From: Rhabditophanes sp. KR3021 | Lineage: Eukaryota > Nematoda > Chromadorea > Rhabditida > Alloionematidae | Reading direction: 5' to 3' | Length of the DNA: 64,000 nucleotides | Assembly (NCBI GenBank): GCA_963281155.1 | Contig: CAUJLY010000002.1 | Coordinates: forward strand, 1,922,001-1,986,000 | Shown: positions 24,501 through 36,706 of the stretch, one piece after another | Layout: every line of letters begins with the position of its first letter | Position numbering within the stretch: the stretch's first letter is position 1 | Program-made: the position numbers and the translations under genes | Notes under the pieces: generated by a model | Seen by the model: the letters and a program-made list of their open reading frames with translations, nothing else | The model's database searches: none | Told to the model about the DNA's origin: nothing

Positions 24501-25720
24501 CATACTTCGGTAAATAAAAACAACTGTTCAGTACTTGTCATACAACATAATAAGATAAATGTTGTGTCTTTCTGCTTGACCTTTCACTTAAAAAAGTGGC
24601 TCAGAGACAATATAAATTTGCTTATAGATACAAACACAAATAAAGGCACAACAATATACTCCTCATTTGCGAATACTTTTTAATGTCTGCTTGATCTTTT
24701 AATCTACATTTGATCAAACAAAGTTCATTTAACGTGTATGTATATTCCTATTTGCTTTATATTAAATTAATACCATATATCTATGTACTACTTTCACATC
24801 CATTCATTTATAGCTCCTGACATTAATGTCATGGCTTTAAAAATGTCATCAACAGCTCACTTTAATCTACTATCTATCCGTAACCATCATTATTAAGCTT
24901 CAAGTTAAGACTCAACCATAATCTAAAGATTATGATGATGGTTTGTGTGCATTGTGCAATGGCATCAATTATCGAGGACTAAAGTTTATCTTCATGCTGT
25001 CATTTAGTACTTCAACACACAATTCTGTTCACCTACATTTATTAGGCCATAATTGTTGCGCAACCAACATTCACTCCTTCCACTCACCCTCATTGTTCCA
25101 TTCAAAACAAACCAAAAAATGAGATGGATCAGTAATAATATATTGCATTACCAATGCTTCCTTACATCCTTAATTATAGTAATGATGGACTCTAATTATG
25201 AGGATGTCTAGTGACCATAACGTTTTTTGGAGTGTTACCTAATTCACGGGTATAAAATGACTGTTAAATGAGGTGATAAAATAAAGTATGGCTGTGAATG
25301 CATTTAGAGTATTAAATTAGACAAACACGTTCCTTGATTTAAGATTCCACGTAAATAGCATAAAGGTTGTTTTTTGGTAGCAGGTGCATCTAATCTATTT
25401 AGTGTAGATAGTTTAGATAGTCTATATTTTAGGGTTGCTGCATGCTTGATATGTCTTTACTAACAAAAATCCCTTATTATAAAATCAACTTTTGTTTATT
25501 ACACATCATTAAACGCTCAACATTTATTTGAAGTAAAAATTCATCATCATCAAATGCATATATAAACATAAAATATAATCATTCATTTATTGTTTCAGAC
25601 AACTTAGCCAAAAATTCTTCCACACTATTAATTTCAAATAGAGGGATATTGTCTGGGGTTATTGTTTGAGGCTATTCGTTTGGTACATCTATTTATTCTA
25701 TTTCAATATCAGGTTCTGCA
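21501..25720. other. Long gene-poor region upstream of the beta-catenin-like gene
   Basis: These 4.2 kb hold no gene I can defend. Short hydrophobic frames at about 22076-22288 and 22726-22953 start with ATG but have no motif or good splice context. The overlapping frames near 22740-22960 contain scattered cysteines that could be a decayed cysteine-rich domain. The length and a less AT-rich patch near 23850-23950 fit an extended regulatory region for the developmental gene that follows. Confidence 0.4.
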
Positions 25721-28139
25721 ATGGCACATAGCAATATGTATAATATCAAACGCGAGGTCGATTGCACACCAAATCAACTCCATCATACGGCTATCAATAA
25801 TATCCACCAAAGTGTGAACCAGCTCCATCCTACAAGTATTAATAATATTCAATCTAATAATAGTTATAATAATATTTTTCTCCAAACTCCCGAACGAACT
25901 CCGCCACAAAACTATATGAAGCATGCTCAAGGTGCTCATTCAAACACGCATTCAATGGGAAAAATGTCTGTCAACAGCATGAGCTACCATTCCCAACAAC
26001 AATACACTAATTCGATGCAGCAGCAAAGATATAATGATTATTATCCAACTCCAGCTGTTGTTCAAAACAATTCTGGTGGAATGGGAAATATTGGTCATGA
26101 GTATACAAATCAATGGATGAATAATGATTATTCTAGTGGTAATGGAACGTTCAGCCAATTTGGCCAAGCACCTACGGAAATGTCTTACAAATCCCAATTT
26201 GATAATCGGTCTGTACTATCAATTACCACCAACTTGACCAGTACTATGGCTAATCTCAAAATCAATACTGCTTATTCGACAATGTCTACAAACGAAAATA
26301 CGGATCCTTCGAGCTTTCAAAGCCTAGATAGAGATATCATTAGTCTGTGCAACAAATTCGAACAAAATGATCTCAATATCAAGTGCCAGGCAGCTAAAAA
26401 GTGCAAAGATATCTTCAAAAGGCAAATTCATGATCCGAAAATACGGGATTTAGTGTGTAGATTACTTAATTCAATTCTTAGAACATGGGATGATTGTTTT
26501 ATATGTATACTATACAGCCATAATAATAATGAATTTAGAAATATTTATTATTTAATTTTCAAATACTTAGCCAAGGGTCTGGAATATTTTGCTTTAAACA
26601 AGCACAATCATGAGTTGTTGCAATACGTGTATGTGTTTAAAAATGGGTCTTTAATAAGGTCAATGGTTTTGATTTTGAAAAGAGATGAAGAACATTCGAA
26701 TTCGTGTATTAATATAATATGGTCCTTAGTCAAAGTAATGCATCCATGGGGGTCGCATTGTAGAAGGATGCTTAGATCAAATATCGAAATTGTAGAAAAA
26801 TTAATAGACTGTCTGAAAACGAAGGTTTCTCATTACAAAGAACATATGCTTGAATGCTTGTTTTACCTTGTTTTTCCAGAGGATAAGAGTAGAGAAGACA
26901 TCAAAAAGAATCCAAAGGCAGAAGCTTATATCAAAATGAACAATGACCAATTAAAGAAATTAAAAGCAAGGTTTCGGGAACTGAAGGGATTCAATTTAAT
27001 GATGGATACATTCGCAACTGAAAATGTCGAGCCAATCTTATACCATTCATCTCGGATCATTGGTATTTTTTTATCGTGTGTTAGTTTTACAGAATGCACA
27101 AAGGTATTTCTAGAATCATCGGTAATTATAAGAATGGCAGAGAAATTAAGTCATGGATCATCAAGATTACTTCATGAATGTGCTAAATGCATTTCATACG
27201 CCTTAGATTCGATTGGTCTGCCAGAACCTAAAGTCAAAATCATCATTCCCAAAATCGTTCAAATGCTAGGGTCTGATGATCCCCAATTCGCTCAATATTT
27301 ATCAAGATGCTTAGTTTCCGCAACGATTAATAGTGTTGAAAACAAGAATATCATTATGATTTGCAATGGAATTCAGGGCTTACTAGCTTTGCTTGACAAA
27401 TACAAAAACGTGGATAACAATAATTTTAAGCCGATATATGATGAGATTATGGACAATTCCTTGATTGCATTGAAGAATTTAGTGAGAGATAAGATTGATC
27501 CCAGTCAAAAATACAAAGGAATAGAAATTGTAAGTCGATTTTTCATTGAAAATGTAATTAATTTGTTAATTCCAGGTTATCAACAATCCCATGGGACTGA
27601 ATTTGCTAATGAGTCTGATCCAAACGGGAAATATCAAAATAAAGAATCATGCTTTAATCCTTTTGACTAGATTAATGAATTGGAACGATAGACATATTCA
27701 TGATTGGTCGCGTTTCAAAGATCTAGGAAAAATAGTGTATAATTTATTATTTGAAACGATTACAAATGCCCCAAATATGAGACACAAAATGGAAATAGAA
27801 CTCAGTCAAATATTAATTAGAAACTCTTGCCAGACTCTTTTTATCCTCGCACAATATGAATCAACCAACAAAAGCCTTTGTGTGTGTGTGAAAGAATCTT
27901 TCCGTAACGATTCCAATTTTGTCGATATACTACCTCTTCTAAGAAACGAGGATGTAATATTGTTAATGAAGTTTTTATATTACATTCTTCAGAATGATGT
28001 ATATGTTTATCATTCTTACAAATCTAATAATCACGCTTTGAAAGTGATTTCTTCATTTAGATCTTCAGACGATAATAATGTCAAAACATTAGCTGGCGAG
28101 TTGTTAGGGGTACTGTCAACAATTAGACCCTCTAATTAA
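25721..28139 (+). CDS. Divergent armadillo-repeat, beta-catenin-like protein
   Basis: Exon 1 (25721-27531) and exon 2 (27577-28139) join in frame, giving a protein of about 790 residues. The first 210 residues are low-complexity, rich in Asn, Gln, Ser and Tyr. The rest is a series of helical armadillo repeats. The segment ILYHSSRIIGIFLSCVSFTE followed by SRLLHECAKCISYALDSIG corresponds to the central beta-catenin repeats, and LIQTGNIKIKNHALILLTRL to a later one. No DSGxxS phosphodegron and no PDZ-binding C terminus are apparent. The divergence recalls the specialised nematode beta-catenins, but I cannot assign it to one. A TATCAG acceptor lies 10 bp before the ATG. Confidence 0.75.
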
Positions 28140-28226
28140 TTATTTTGTTAAAACTATTTAGGTGTATTGTAATTAATGTATATATAAATAGATTATCCCA
28201 AATCGTTCTTATTTTATTCCTTTAAA

Positions 28227-29820
28227 TCAAAACATGATATAGAAGAAAGAATACAAAAATATCAAAGCATAAACAGATGCTACTAAGTATCTTAATTTCG
28301 TATTACATAAGTAGAAATCGTTTCTTGATATCTTTAAATCAATTGATTCAGAAGAGTTTGAATTAACGTCTTCTTTAGAATCTTCCGTTTCTACAATTGT
28401 TGCACTAACTTCAGTAATTCCTTGTTCTAAAGGCTCTTTGTTAGTTATCGGTTCTTTGCTAAACAGTTCCTGTGCAAAATCTATTAAATTGTTAATAGTA
28501 TAGTCTAAATAGTTTTCTTGCGGGTTTTTGATGATTGGATTAATTTCTTTTTTATTTCTAAAGTCTCTGAATTCTTTAAACGTCAGGAAGTTTGCACCAA
28601 CAAACAGATTGGCAAATAAATTCAAAGCTGAGCAAAAGAATAAAACAGTCATAACGGTAATTATTTTGGGAGGATTTAGCGTTGAAGAAGGGGCATCTCT
28701 GATCATGTCATGAAGATAGATAGATTGTATGAACAAATTAGCAATCATTATCACCGCCGATTGACTTCTTTTTTTGAAGAAAAATGTTGAAAGGGATATT
28801 AACCAGCATCCAATAAACGGAAGTATCGCTGTAATATAAAAATATCCAGAAAATCTTTGAATCGTAATATAGCAATTATAAACCGACCAACTCATGGCCA
28901 ATTCAGATCCTTCTATTGGAATATATTCGGAGTAATTGCCATTTAAGAAAAATGAAATGTTTGTATTAACTCCTTTATAAACCCAATCGCTAACTGCTGT
29001 CTTTGTGGATCCGGTGTGCCCGTAATTTAACAATATAGATGATTCAAAGTTGTAAGCACTTCGAAGTCTAATTCTTGCCAAATTCTCAGGAACATAAATA
29101 CTTAAAGGACACTGTAAAGTTAAAAATGTTACATGTTAATTGAGATTTTATAATAAGAGAAAATATCTGGAAACAACTTACGGTGGTCTCATCGTATGGG
29201 TAATTGGCAAAATTGAAAAAGCAGCCTACTTTAATGGAAAAACGGGGATACACCTCAACCTTGGTCAAAGTATTGTTTTGATGGATTAGTGTGGCATGAC
29301 TTCGTTTGGAAAAATCAAAGGCATTAGTTACTCCTCTTGCCGAATTTGCAACTTTGAAATTTGGTGACCATATGTCATATATTCTAGCATATGTTTTTCT
29401 AACATTATTAAATTCTGCAGGATTCCAAACGGCAACTGAATCCATCCAACTTGCAAATAACTGCCCCTCAAAAGTCATGGTTTGTTCTTTATCATTTGCG
29501 TAAATATGATTTATATAAACGTGAAGTAGGATATCCAAAGTTTTTAGGGAAGAATTGCTTTTAACTGGTATGAATTCTTTTCTATATTTTTTAAAAATAG
29601 CTTTATGTAGTTTATTTTGATCTTCTCCGTAAGTTGAATTCGCAATTTCAGCTATCTTGCTTTCATCATTTGAATCTGCTAATGATGCCTTATTAAACGT
29701 TTTATCTATTCTAATAAGTTCATCCACAGAAAGTGAACTTAATACTGCAAATAGAACATTGGCAGAAAGTAAAAGTAGCAAAATTAAATTCATTTTAAAG
29801 CAATGCTCAATGAATTGCAT
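28227..29820 (-). CDS. Cys-loop ligand-gated ion channel subunit
   Basis: This is a pentameric neurotransmitter-gated channel subunit. Exons 29820-29182 and 29111-28227 join in frame to about 507 residues. A signal peptide is followed by the extracellular domain, ending in the Cys-loop CFFNFANYPYDETTC, whose second cysteine is created by the splice. TM1 (YFYITAILPFIGCWLISLST), TM2 (SQSAVIMIANLFIQSIYL), TM3, a long acidic intracellular loop with phosphorylatable Ser, and TM4 at the very C terminus follow. There is no vicinal Cys pair typical of nicotinic alpha subunits. TM2 is unusual, so ligand and ion selectivity are undetermined. The start is the first in-frame ATG; one 27 bp downstream is also possible. 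Confidence 0.88.
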
Positions 29821-29892
29821 TTTCACATTTATAATTGCACCATTTTTTGTTTATGTATTAAATATCAACACAAAAATTTATAACAATTTATT

Positions 29893-29906
29893 CTAAACAA
29901 AAAAGG
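29893..29906 (-). promoter_or_regulatory. Splice acceptor upstream of the Cys-loop channel gene
   Basis: The minus strand reads CTTTTTTGTTTAG shortly after the stop of the upstream small membrane protein gene and about 70 bp before the channel ATG. This is a good trans-splice acceptor candidate for an internal operon gene. Confidence 0.45.
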
Positions 29907-29924
29907 TTATACAAACTAAATAGA

Positions 29925-30277
29925 TTAACTACTTGGCGTATCATCCTTTGTTGTCGTCCATGGAAATACTAAACCCGTTCCAAATCTTTGCCTACGCAAA
30001 ACTTCAGCATTCCTATCATCACGGTATTTTTCAAAATCCCTCAGTGGCATTGTGTAGTATTTGTAAGTCCAGTAGAAAAGAGGGGAAACAAATGAGATTC
30101 CTAAGGCTCCGAGAGTTATATGAAGAGGCGCCTTTGGATGGCGGATTAAGAAGCGTCTATATTGTTTCATTAACTCGTAAATTGGTGAAAAGAAATATAC
30201 CTTATAAATTTTGGTGTCCACCCGTTATCCTGCTTATAATATGTAGCTCTGTTTCTGATTTGAGTTATTGAATTCAT
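29925..30277 (-). CDS. Small single-pass membrane protein, probably mitochondrial
   Basis: Two exons (30277-30201 and 30156-29925) join in frame to 102 residues. The N terminus is basic and Tyr/Arg-rich. A single hydrophobic helix (LGALGISFVSPLFYWTYKYY) is followed by a charged region (RDFEKYRDDRNAEVLRRQRF). Size and topology resemble accessory subunits of respiratory complexes, but I cannot name it. It sits between a FAM173 methyltransferase gene and the channel gene, all on the same strand. A GGTTTTAG acceptor precedes the ATG by about 10 bp, which supports an operon. Confidence 0.65.
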
Positions 30278-30475
30278 TTAATTTTTCTAAAACCAATCAA
30301 ATTGCTGAATGCATTACTAAATAAATCAAATATCCCAATGAATCAACATTGCTTAAATTAAAACACATTATAAGAACACTTTATCTGACCTATAACAAAC
30401 AACTTTAGAATCAACATTGCCTTATTAAAATAATATATAAGAACACTTTACCTAGCTTATAACAAATAACTTAAA

Positions 30476-31128
30476 CTAAGCAATTTTCTTATATAGCCAC
30501 GCAGCATCCATTCCCTCACCTCCTTGAAATTTGACTGCCCAGTGAGTATCAGATTCTTTTGGCAGTGGAAATCTGCAGGCAACAAGATGACTACCAACAT
30601 TCATTTCATTCAACTTTTCTAGTAAATTGTCCATCTATAATAATTAATCTTGATTAGTTTGTTTACACAGCTTAAGTTACCGTTGACTCTGCCCCGAATA
30701 AAACAGCGGAATCATATTTCTTCAAGTCAACTTTAAACATATTCTGTCTAAAGAAGTGAGTATTCGAGTATGAACCTGCTTTGAAAGCATTATACTTTGA
30801 GTACCATACCAAAATTCTGTTTAATTCAACACCACTTGATACATATCCTTGTTTGGCGCAGTGAATTGTCTGGAAAAATATTTATTATATAATATTTATC
30901 TAAACATACAACACGTCCATCCCCGGAACCCAAATCAATCACAGATCCAACACTTTTAACTTGACTTAAGGCTTTACGAATATTTTCTAATTGTTGAGTA
31001 GTTGCTGGAACATATGGAATACATACTTTTCTAAAGGCTGGTGCTACGAAAGGTACAGAAACTGCTGTCAATAATGTGGCTCCCCCGCCGACGATCCCTG
31101 CTATAATTGTGCCAGCATTCAATTTCAT
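30476..31128 (-). CDS. FAM173/ATPSCKMT-type mitochondrial lysine methyltransferase
   Basis: The FAM173 family are SAM-dependent protein-lysine methyltransferases; ATPSCKMT methylates the ATP synthase c-subunit. Exons 31128-30910, 30869-30681 and 30634-30476 give 188 residues. An N-terminal hydrophobic segment (TIIAGIVGGGATLLTAVSVP) is followed by the family signature PYVPATTQQLENI. SAM motif I is SVIDLGSGDGRV and the following acidic strand end is GVELN. The length fits the family. It is the first gene of a three-gene minus-strand cluster. Confidence 0.88.
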
Positions 31129-32540
31129 CGTATCAATAAAATGTAGATTACGTTCAATTAAAGGCTATATTTAAATAGCAACAACCCACCACGAATTCAT
31201 TGCATCGCCTTTCCAAATGGATGCTAAGGAATTTGAAAAAAGTTTATTGCCATTCCATTTGATGTGAATGAATTTACTTAAATTGAACAATCACTAAATG
31301 CAACGGATTTGAACGGATTTTCCTTAAAAATGCCTCTTTATCTCTAAGACTCTTCTTTCCACTAAAACAGTGCAACTTGGAAAAAGATGGCCATCACTTC
31401 CGGTCCAGAGTAAGCTGTTGGTATTATGTTTGATGTCCCATACATTTAACTTTTCAATCGCTTCAAAAATTGCATTGTTATTGGTTTAGTAAAGGCAAAA
31501 AACGCTGATACACTTTGTTAATATAAATACAACGATCAGCCATCATCAAACCAAGTTTATTGCTACTAACTTTAATAATTTCTACCATCGATTAAAGGGG
31601 CATATGTTTAAAGTTTTAACAAATAGTATTTATATTATTTGGGAATAGCCTGTTGTCGGTATAATTCATGATAACGATACCTTCTCACCTTAATCTGCTT
31701 ACTTTCTCAATAAATATAAGTTCATTCCATTAATTTACACATTTATGACTTTTATTAATAAAGTTTGATTGAAATAAAGTATTTTAATGCAGACTTTTAA
31801 TAGTCAGCTGGCTATCTTGACACCATTTTTTTATCATGCATATAATTAGTTCTTTACATCTGATAAAAGCATCCTAATCTCTTCTTATCATTTCAGCGTT
31901 ATATACAAAAATTTCCTTGTAAACTAAATAGTATTGTATGGATGCTTCTAATTGTATTTTCATCATCCTCATGTTTATTAGCATCTATTTTCATAAATTT
32001 TACATATTCGTGTGATTTCCGTTAAGCTTTTCGTGACATGCTAAATGCTTTCAATTTATTCATAAACAGTTTAAAAGGTAGAAACTTTAAGTATATTGTA
32101 AGCTTCTGCTATTAGTTTCTACTCTTTTTACGCATATGAATAGAAGATATTATATTTAGTTATTATAGCAATCTATATTTATAGGCAATCGAAAGTCGTA
32201 TAGTATTTTTTTGTTTTACCAAGCACATTCCAAATATTTTACATCGTCTTGTGGTTTGTATATTTATTTTTGATATGTTGAATGACACACAAAAAGTGTC
32301 TATAAATAAACTTTCAAACAAACAATTATTAATCTCCTAATTAATAAGAAAATCATTCAGATCATTCACAATTCACATGCACCGTTAATGTACTTTGCTT
32401 TGGTTATTTATAGTTTTACAACCCGCTTTACACTTACTTTAGATAAGCCTAACACGTAGCAATTAAATTTCGATAAATAATAATTCAATTACTAGATTTC
32501 AGTCCATTTAAAAAGATTCATCTGAATTTATAGTTTTCCA
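31129..32540. promoter_or_regulatory. Divergent intergenic region
   Basis: This 1.4-kb AT-rich spacer separates the divergent FAM173 and XPR1 genes. I see no coding sequence, and both promoters must lie in it. Confidence 0.45.
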
Positions 32541-34851
32541 ATGAAGTTTGGAGAACAATTGGCCTCTCACTTGACTCCAGAATGGAGAAAGCAGTATATT
32601 CGGTATGAAGAGCTAAAATCTATACTTTACGACATTCAACTCGAAATCCCCCAAGAGGATGAGCAAAAGGAACAATACATCGCTCAGATGGACGAAAACT
32701 TCTTTGCTGAGTGTGAGGCAGAAAATAACAAAATTAATCTTTTCTTTTCACAAAAGAATGCGGAGGCTCAGGGTAAATTTCATGAATTAAATGCAGAATT
32801 AGAACAGTTTAAAGAAAGCATTGGAGCTAAAGATGGTGGAATTGACATGGCAACACCTCAGGCTTCCCTAACTCTCAAGCAAAAACTAAGGAATAAAGGA
32901 CTTGGAAATAAGGCCGTGAAAGAAACTACCAAAACTGCTCAACACTTGAAACTTGCCTTTTCTGAATTTTATTTATCCTTAGTATTGCTTCAAAATTATC
33001 AGCAATTGAACTCAACTGGATTTAGAAAGATTTTAAAGAAACATGACAAATTGCTTATGAATGAGAAAGGTTTAGACTGGAGAATATCCAAGGTAGAAAA
33101 AAGTTCATTTTTCTTAAATAGAGATATTGAATCTCTCATTCATTCAGTCGAAACAAACGTCATCAATGAACTAGAGCAAGGAAACAGACAAGCAGGTAAT
33201 TTTTGAATACTTAACCAAAATAAACGTCAATTGCCATATAACATCTCTTGTATTTGTAGGTATGAAAAGATTGAAAGTGCCTCCATTGAGCGAAAAACAA
33301 AGCTCAACAACAACTTTTTCATTAGGTTTATTTATTGGAGCTTTCATAGTATTAGTGGTGGCAATTATCTTCGGTTTATCAAGTCTAAAGAGCCGCCCAG
33401 AAGATCCCAAATGGGTAGCTGTTCGTCTTTTTAGAGGATTTTTTTTAATATTGATGTCTATCTTTTTGTGTGGGGTCAATATGCATGGATGGTCTGCTGC
33501 TGGAGTAAATCACGTCTTGATTTTCGAGATCGACCCTCGTAATCACTTAACTTACCAATCAGTCATGCAAATTGCCGCCTTTTTTATGATGGTTTGGGCA
33601 GTTGCGGTGGCTGGCTTTTTGAATGCGGATATTCTTGGGGTTCCACCTTTCTTATTTCCATTGCTGTATTTTGTCTTTGTGGCAGTGGCCATGTTTAACC
33701 CATTTAAAAAGCCAGACTCTGTTTCAAAGAGAAATTCAAGATTTTGGCTGTTAAAGCATTGTTTTAACTGTTTTACGGCCCCATTTCACTTTGTCACATT
33801 CACTGATTTCTGGCTGGCTGATCAAATGAACTCCTTGGCAACTTGCTTCTTGGACTTCCAATATTTCCTATGCTTCTACGCGACCGAAGTAGACTATTCC
33901 GATTTCAAATTTGCTGTCAGAACGATGAATGTAACGGAAGGGCCAGTTCCATGGGGATATGTTGACATAAACACCGGAAATGACATGTGTGTCAATTCAA
34001 CAGCTATCAGATCACTTATTTCATGTATTCCAGCGCTAAGTAGATTATTACAATGCATTCGTCGTTACAGAGACACCAAATTAACTCACCCCCATCTAGT
34101 CAATGCAGGAAAGTATTCAACCACTTTGTTTGTTGTTTTGACCAAGACACTTCATCATTGGTCTTCTTCAAATGCACCGGAATATAATACGTTCTTTTAC
34201 TATTTATGGGTGACTACATGTATTATTTCATGTGTTTATGCCTTTTGTTGGGATCTGTTCTTGGGTAGGTACCACAAATAACTTAATTTACTAACAATTA
34301 TTGTAGATTGGGGTTTGTTGGATCCCAGAGCTCCTTCTGATGCTCCCTTTTTGAGAGAAGAAATTATTTATTCAAGAAAATTCTACTATTTCGCAATGAT
34401 AGAAGATTTTGTATTAAGATTATCCTGGGTAATGAATGTTTCTTTAGGCGAAGCCTGGTCAATAAACGGAGATTTATTGACAACTATAACGTCGCCTCTA
34501 GAAGTATTTCGTAGATTTATATGGAATTATCTCCGGTTAGAAAATGAGCACGTAAATAATTGGTAAGCATTAACTTAATTGTTATAATTAACAGATATTT
34601 TTAGTGGTATGTTCCGTGCTGTTAGAGATATTTCCATAAAACCGATTATGAAGGGAGACCTTGAGTCACTTATTTCAAAGATGGATACCTTCGAAGGTGT
34701 AACTCATCGTGGCCAAGACCTCCGAGATCGTGTCAAAAAACGAAAAAAGGCAAATAAAGACAAGAGACAAATTTTGAAGAAAAATCGTGTAACAAGAATT
34801 AACATGCCTACTTCAGTAATGAATACGGGTTTAATGGAAACGAAGACTTAA
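32541..34851 (+). CDS. xpr1: XPR1-type SPX-EXS phosphate exporter
   Basis: XPR1 proteins export inorganic phosphate across the plasma membrane and sense inositol pyrophosphates through the SPX domain. Exons 32541-33195, 33260-34264, 34307-34562 and 34605-34851 join in frame to 720 residues. The SPX domain opens with MKFGEQLASHLTPEWRKQYI, contains KLAFSEFYLSLVLLQNYQQL and ends with the basic cluster FRKILKKHDK. Several transmembrane helices follow. The EXS domain shows YYSRKF-like IIYSRKFYYFAMIEDFVLR and ends with the classical ENEHVNNCGMFRAVRDIS, completed across the last splice. The C-terminal tail is Lys/Arg-rich. Confidence 0.95.
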
Positions 34852-35116
34852 CTATTTTATATAACACATAAAAGACTTTCACTTATCTTATATTTGAAAT
34901 TATACATACATATAGTAACTCATTTCCTTTCTTGAATTTCTATTTACTTTCCCCTTTAAAAGGCTTTATTTTGGTAATAAATTATTGAAAAATTGTGTAT
35001 TTTAAGTTGCTATTGAAAATTTAAATGCTTTAATTGGTTATAAAATGATTAATACTCATCAAAGGTATTCCTTTACCAGATAAATGCCAACCAAGGTATA
35101 ATTATTTTATCTAACC

Positions 35117-35794
35117 ATGAGTGGTCCTCTTGTAAGCATTCAAGGACCGATTAGAAGAAAAGCCTCTTCGCCAACCAAGACTATTTCTTCTTCTGCTAAT
35201 TTATCGCCAACTCAACCTTCATCTACTACCTTTTCTGACACCTTAGACAAACCGGACAAACGAGAGAATCTAGACAATCAAAATTTAAAAAATGTTATCA
35301 TATTTTTTAGAATAGGTGGTTCGTCAGAAGAACTGGCAGAGGTTTATTTAAACTTCGAAAATAAGTCTCCCTTTGAAATCCAATTTAAGCTAAAGTCTAA
35401 TCAACCTACACACGTCACCTGTATGCCGTCTGCTACGGATTTATTCCAGCAAATGGAGCTACTCATACAATTAAGCTTGTATGGGTTCGAAATGGTAAAA
35501 AAGATGGATGGCCAAATTGCAAGCCTCTAAAAATTTGTTTGGAGGGTGGCATTAATGAAAAGGAAAGAGTCTATCAGCAAAGAAACATTCTGTCAGATTC
35601 GGTGGCTTCGTATCACTTAATGCCGGGGACGGAGGAAGCTACGTTTCTGAAGAACACATTACCTTCGATACTTGCATTCTTAATAATGCCACTCTTGTGA
35701 CAATTGATGAAGCTGCTCAAACGACTCTAAAGCCACGACCGAAACATCCCGAAGACGAGTTGGCTGATGAGTATGTAATTGTTTATAAAATTTA
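35117..35794 (+). pseudogene. MSP/VAP-domain gene with two frame breaks
   Basis: An ATG frame gives a Ser/Thr/Pro-rich N terminus and then an MSP-type beta domain (EVYLNFENKSPFEIQFKLKS). The frame is lost near 35430. The MSP fold continues in another frame as GFIPANGATHTIKLVWVRNG and KDGWPNCKPLKICLEGG. A second break near 35565 leads to a third frame with HSVRFGGFVSLNAGDGG and a last stretch ending EDELADEYVIVYKI. The two breaks lie near short homopolymers. The gene is either a recent pseudogene or intact with assembly indels; an unusual intron explains neither break well. It starts 265 bp after the XPR1 stop. Confidence 0.6.
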
Positions 35795-35799
35795 ATTGT

Positions 35800-36706
35800 C
35801 GGAATTGTCGTTGTCTGTATCTTTATGTGGGTTTCCTATTACCGTGGTTGATTCCTTAAAATTAGTTGGCTTAACATAAACTTTAATAAGTTCATTTTAT
35901 GTATGATGAGGAATGCTTAAAAAATAAAAACAAGAAGTGTCATTGACTTATCTTGTATTGCAGTGTTTACGCCAATAATTTGTATGTATAATGTCTTGGT
36001 GATATTTTATATTTATTTATGCAAAATTCATCAAAATAAAGGTATTTATAGTATTGAAATTTAATGTCATAAACCATTAAATCCTCATGCTAAAGACGCA
36101 AATCTCAAGCGCAGCCGGTTGCACAACAAATTTAGTATGATTGCTTTAACGATTTTGTTCAACCTACTTTTTTTGTTAATGGTTAGAGAATTGTAGATTT
36201 GCAGAGCGAAAAACTTGGAGAGTCGTTTAGGCTCTGGTTGAGTTTGTACAAACCTTGGTAGTAACTAACGTTCGTTAGATATTTTTGTTCTGCTCCTTCC
36301 ACAGAGTCGACATCAACTACGTTTTGCCTATTCATTTTATATTTTTGTTTCATATGGTGCGACCTAACTCTCTCACTTTTGTGTGGCGCGTGCGTCAAGA
36401 TTTTTGCTTAAATTTCGGCGTAGGGTTGAGTTTGGGTTGAGGTGATAGAATTTATGGGAGATGTATTCCAAATAGTCATGCTTTTTAGAGATCTCATATT
36501 CGTTACGCTTTTCCCGTATTTACTCTTTATTTACTTGTTGTTGATGGTCGCTTAATTAATGCGAAGTTATCACTTTAATTATTCACACTTGTAAATAATA
36601 ACATGCTATTTCTTTTTACAGGTTACGTCCTTCTACATTTAATCTATATTATTTTATAAAATTGAAAGGCAGATTGTCAGTAATACGCACACATATTTTG
36701 CTAATT
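35800..36706. other. Intergenic region upstream of the BED/hAT-derived gene
   Basis: About 0.9 kb without a supportable gene. It should hold the promoter of the following gene. The minus-strand open frame near 36183-36398 lacks an ATG at its start and has no motif. Confidence 0.4.

Noticed and set aside
36183..36398. 71-codon minus-strand frame upstream of the BED gene
   Set aside because: It begins at a TTG rather than ATG and shows no domain; likely noncoding 5' sequence of the neighbouring gene.
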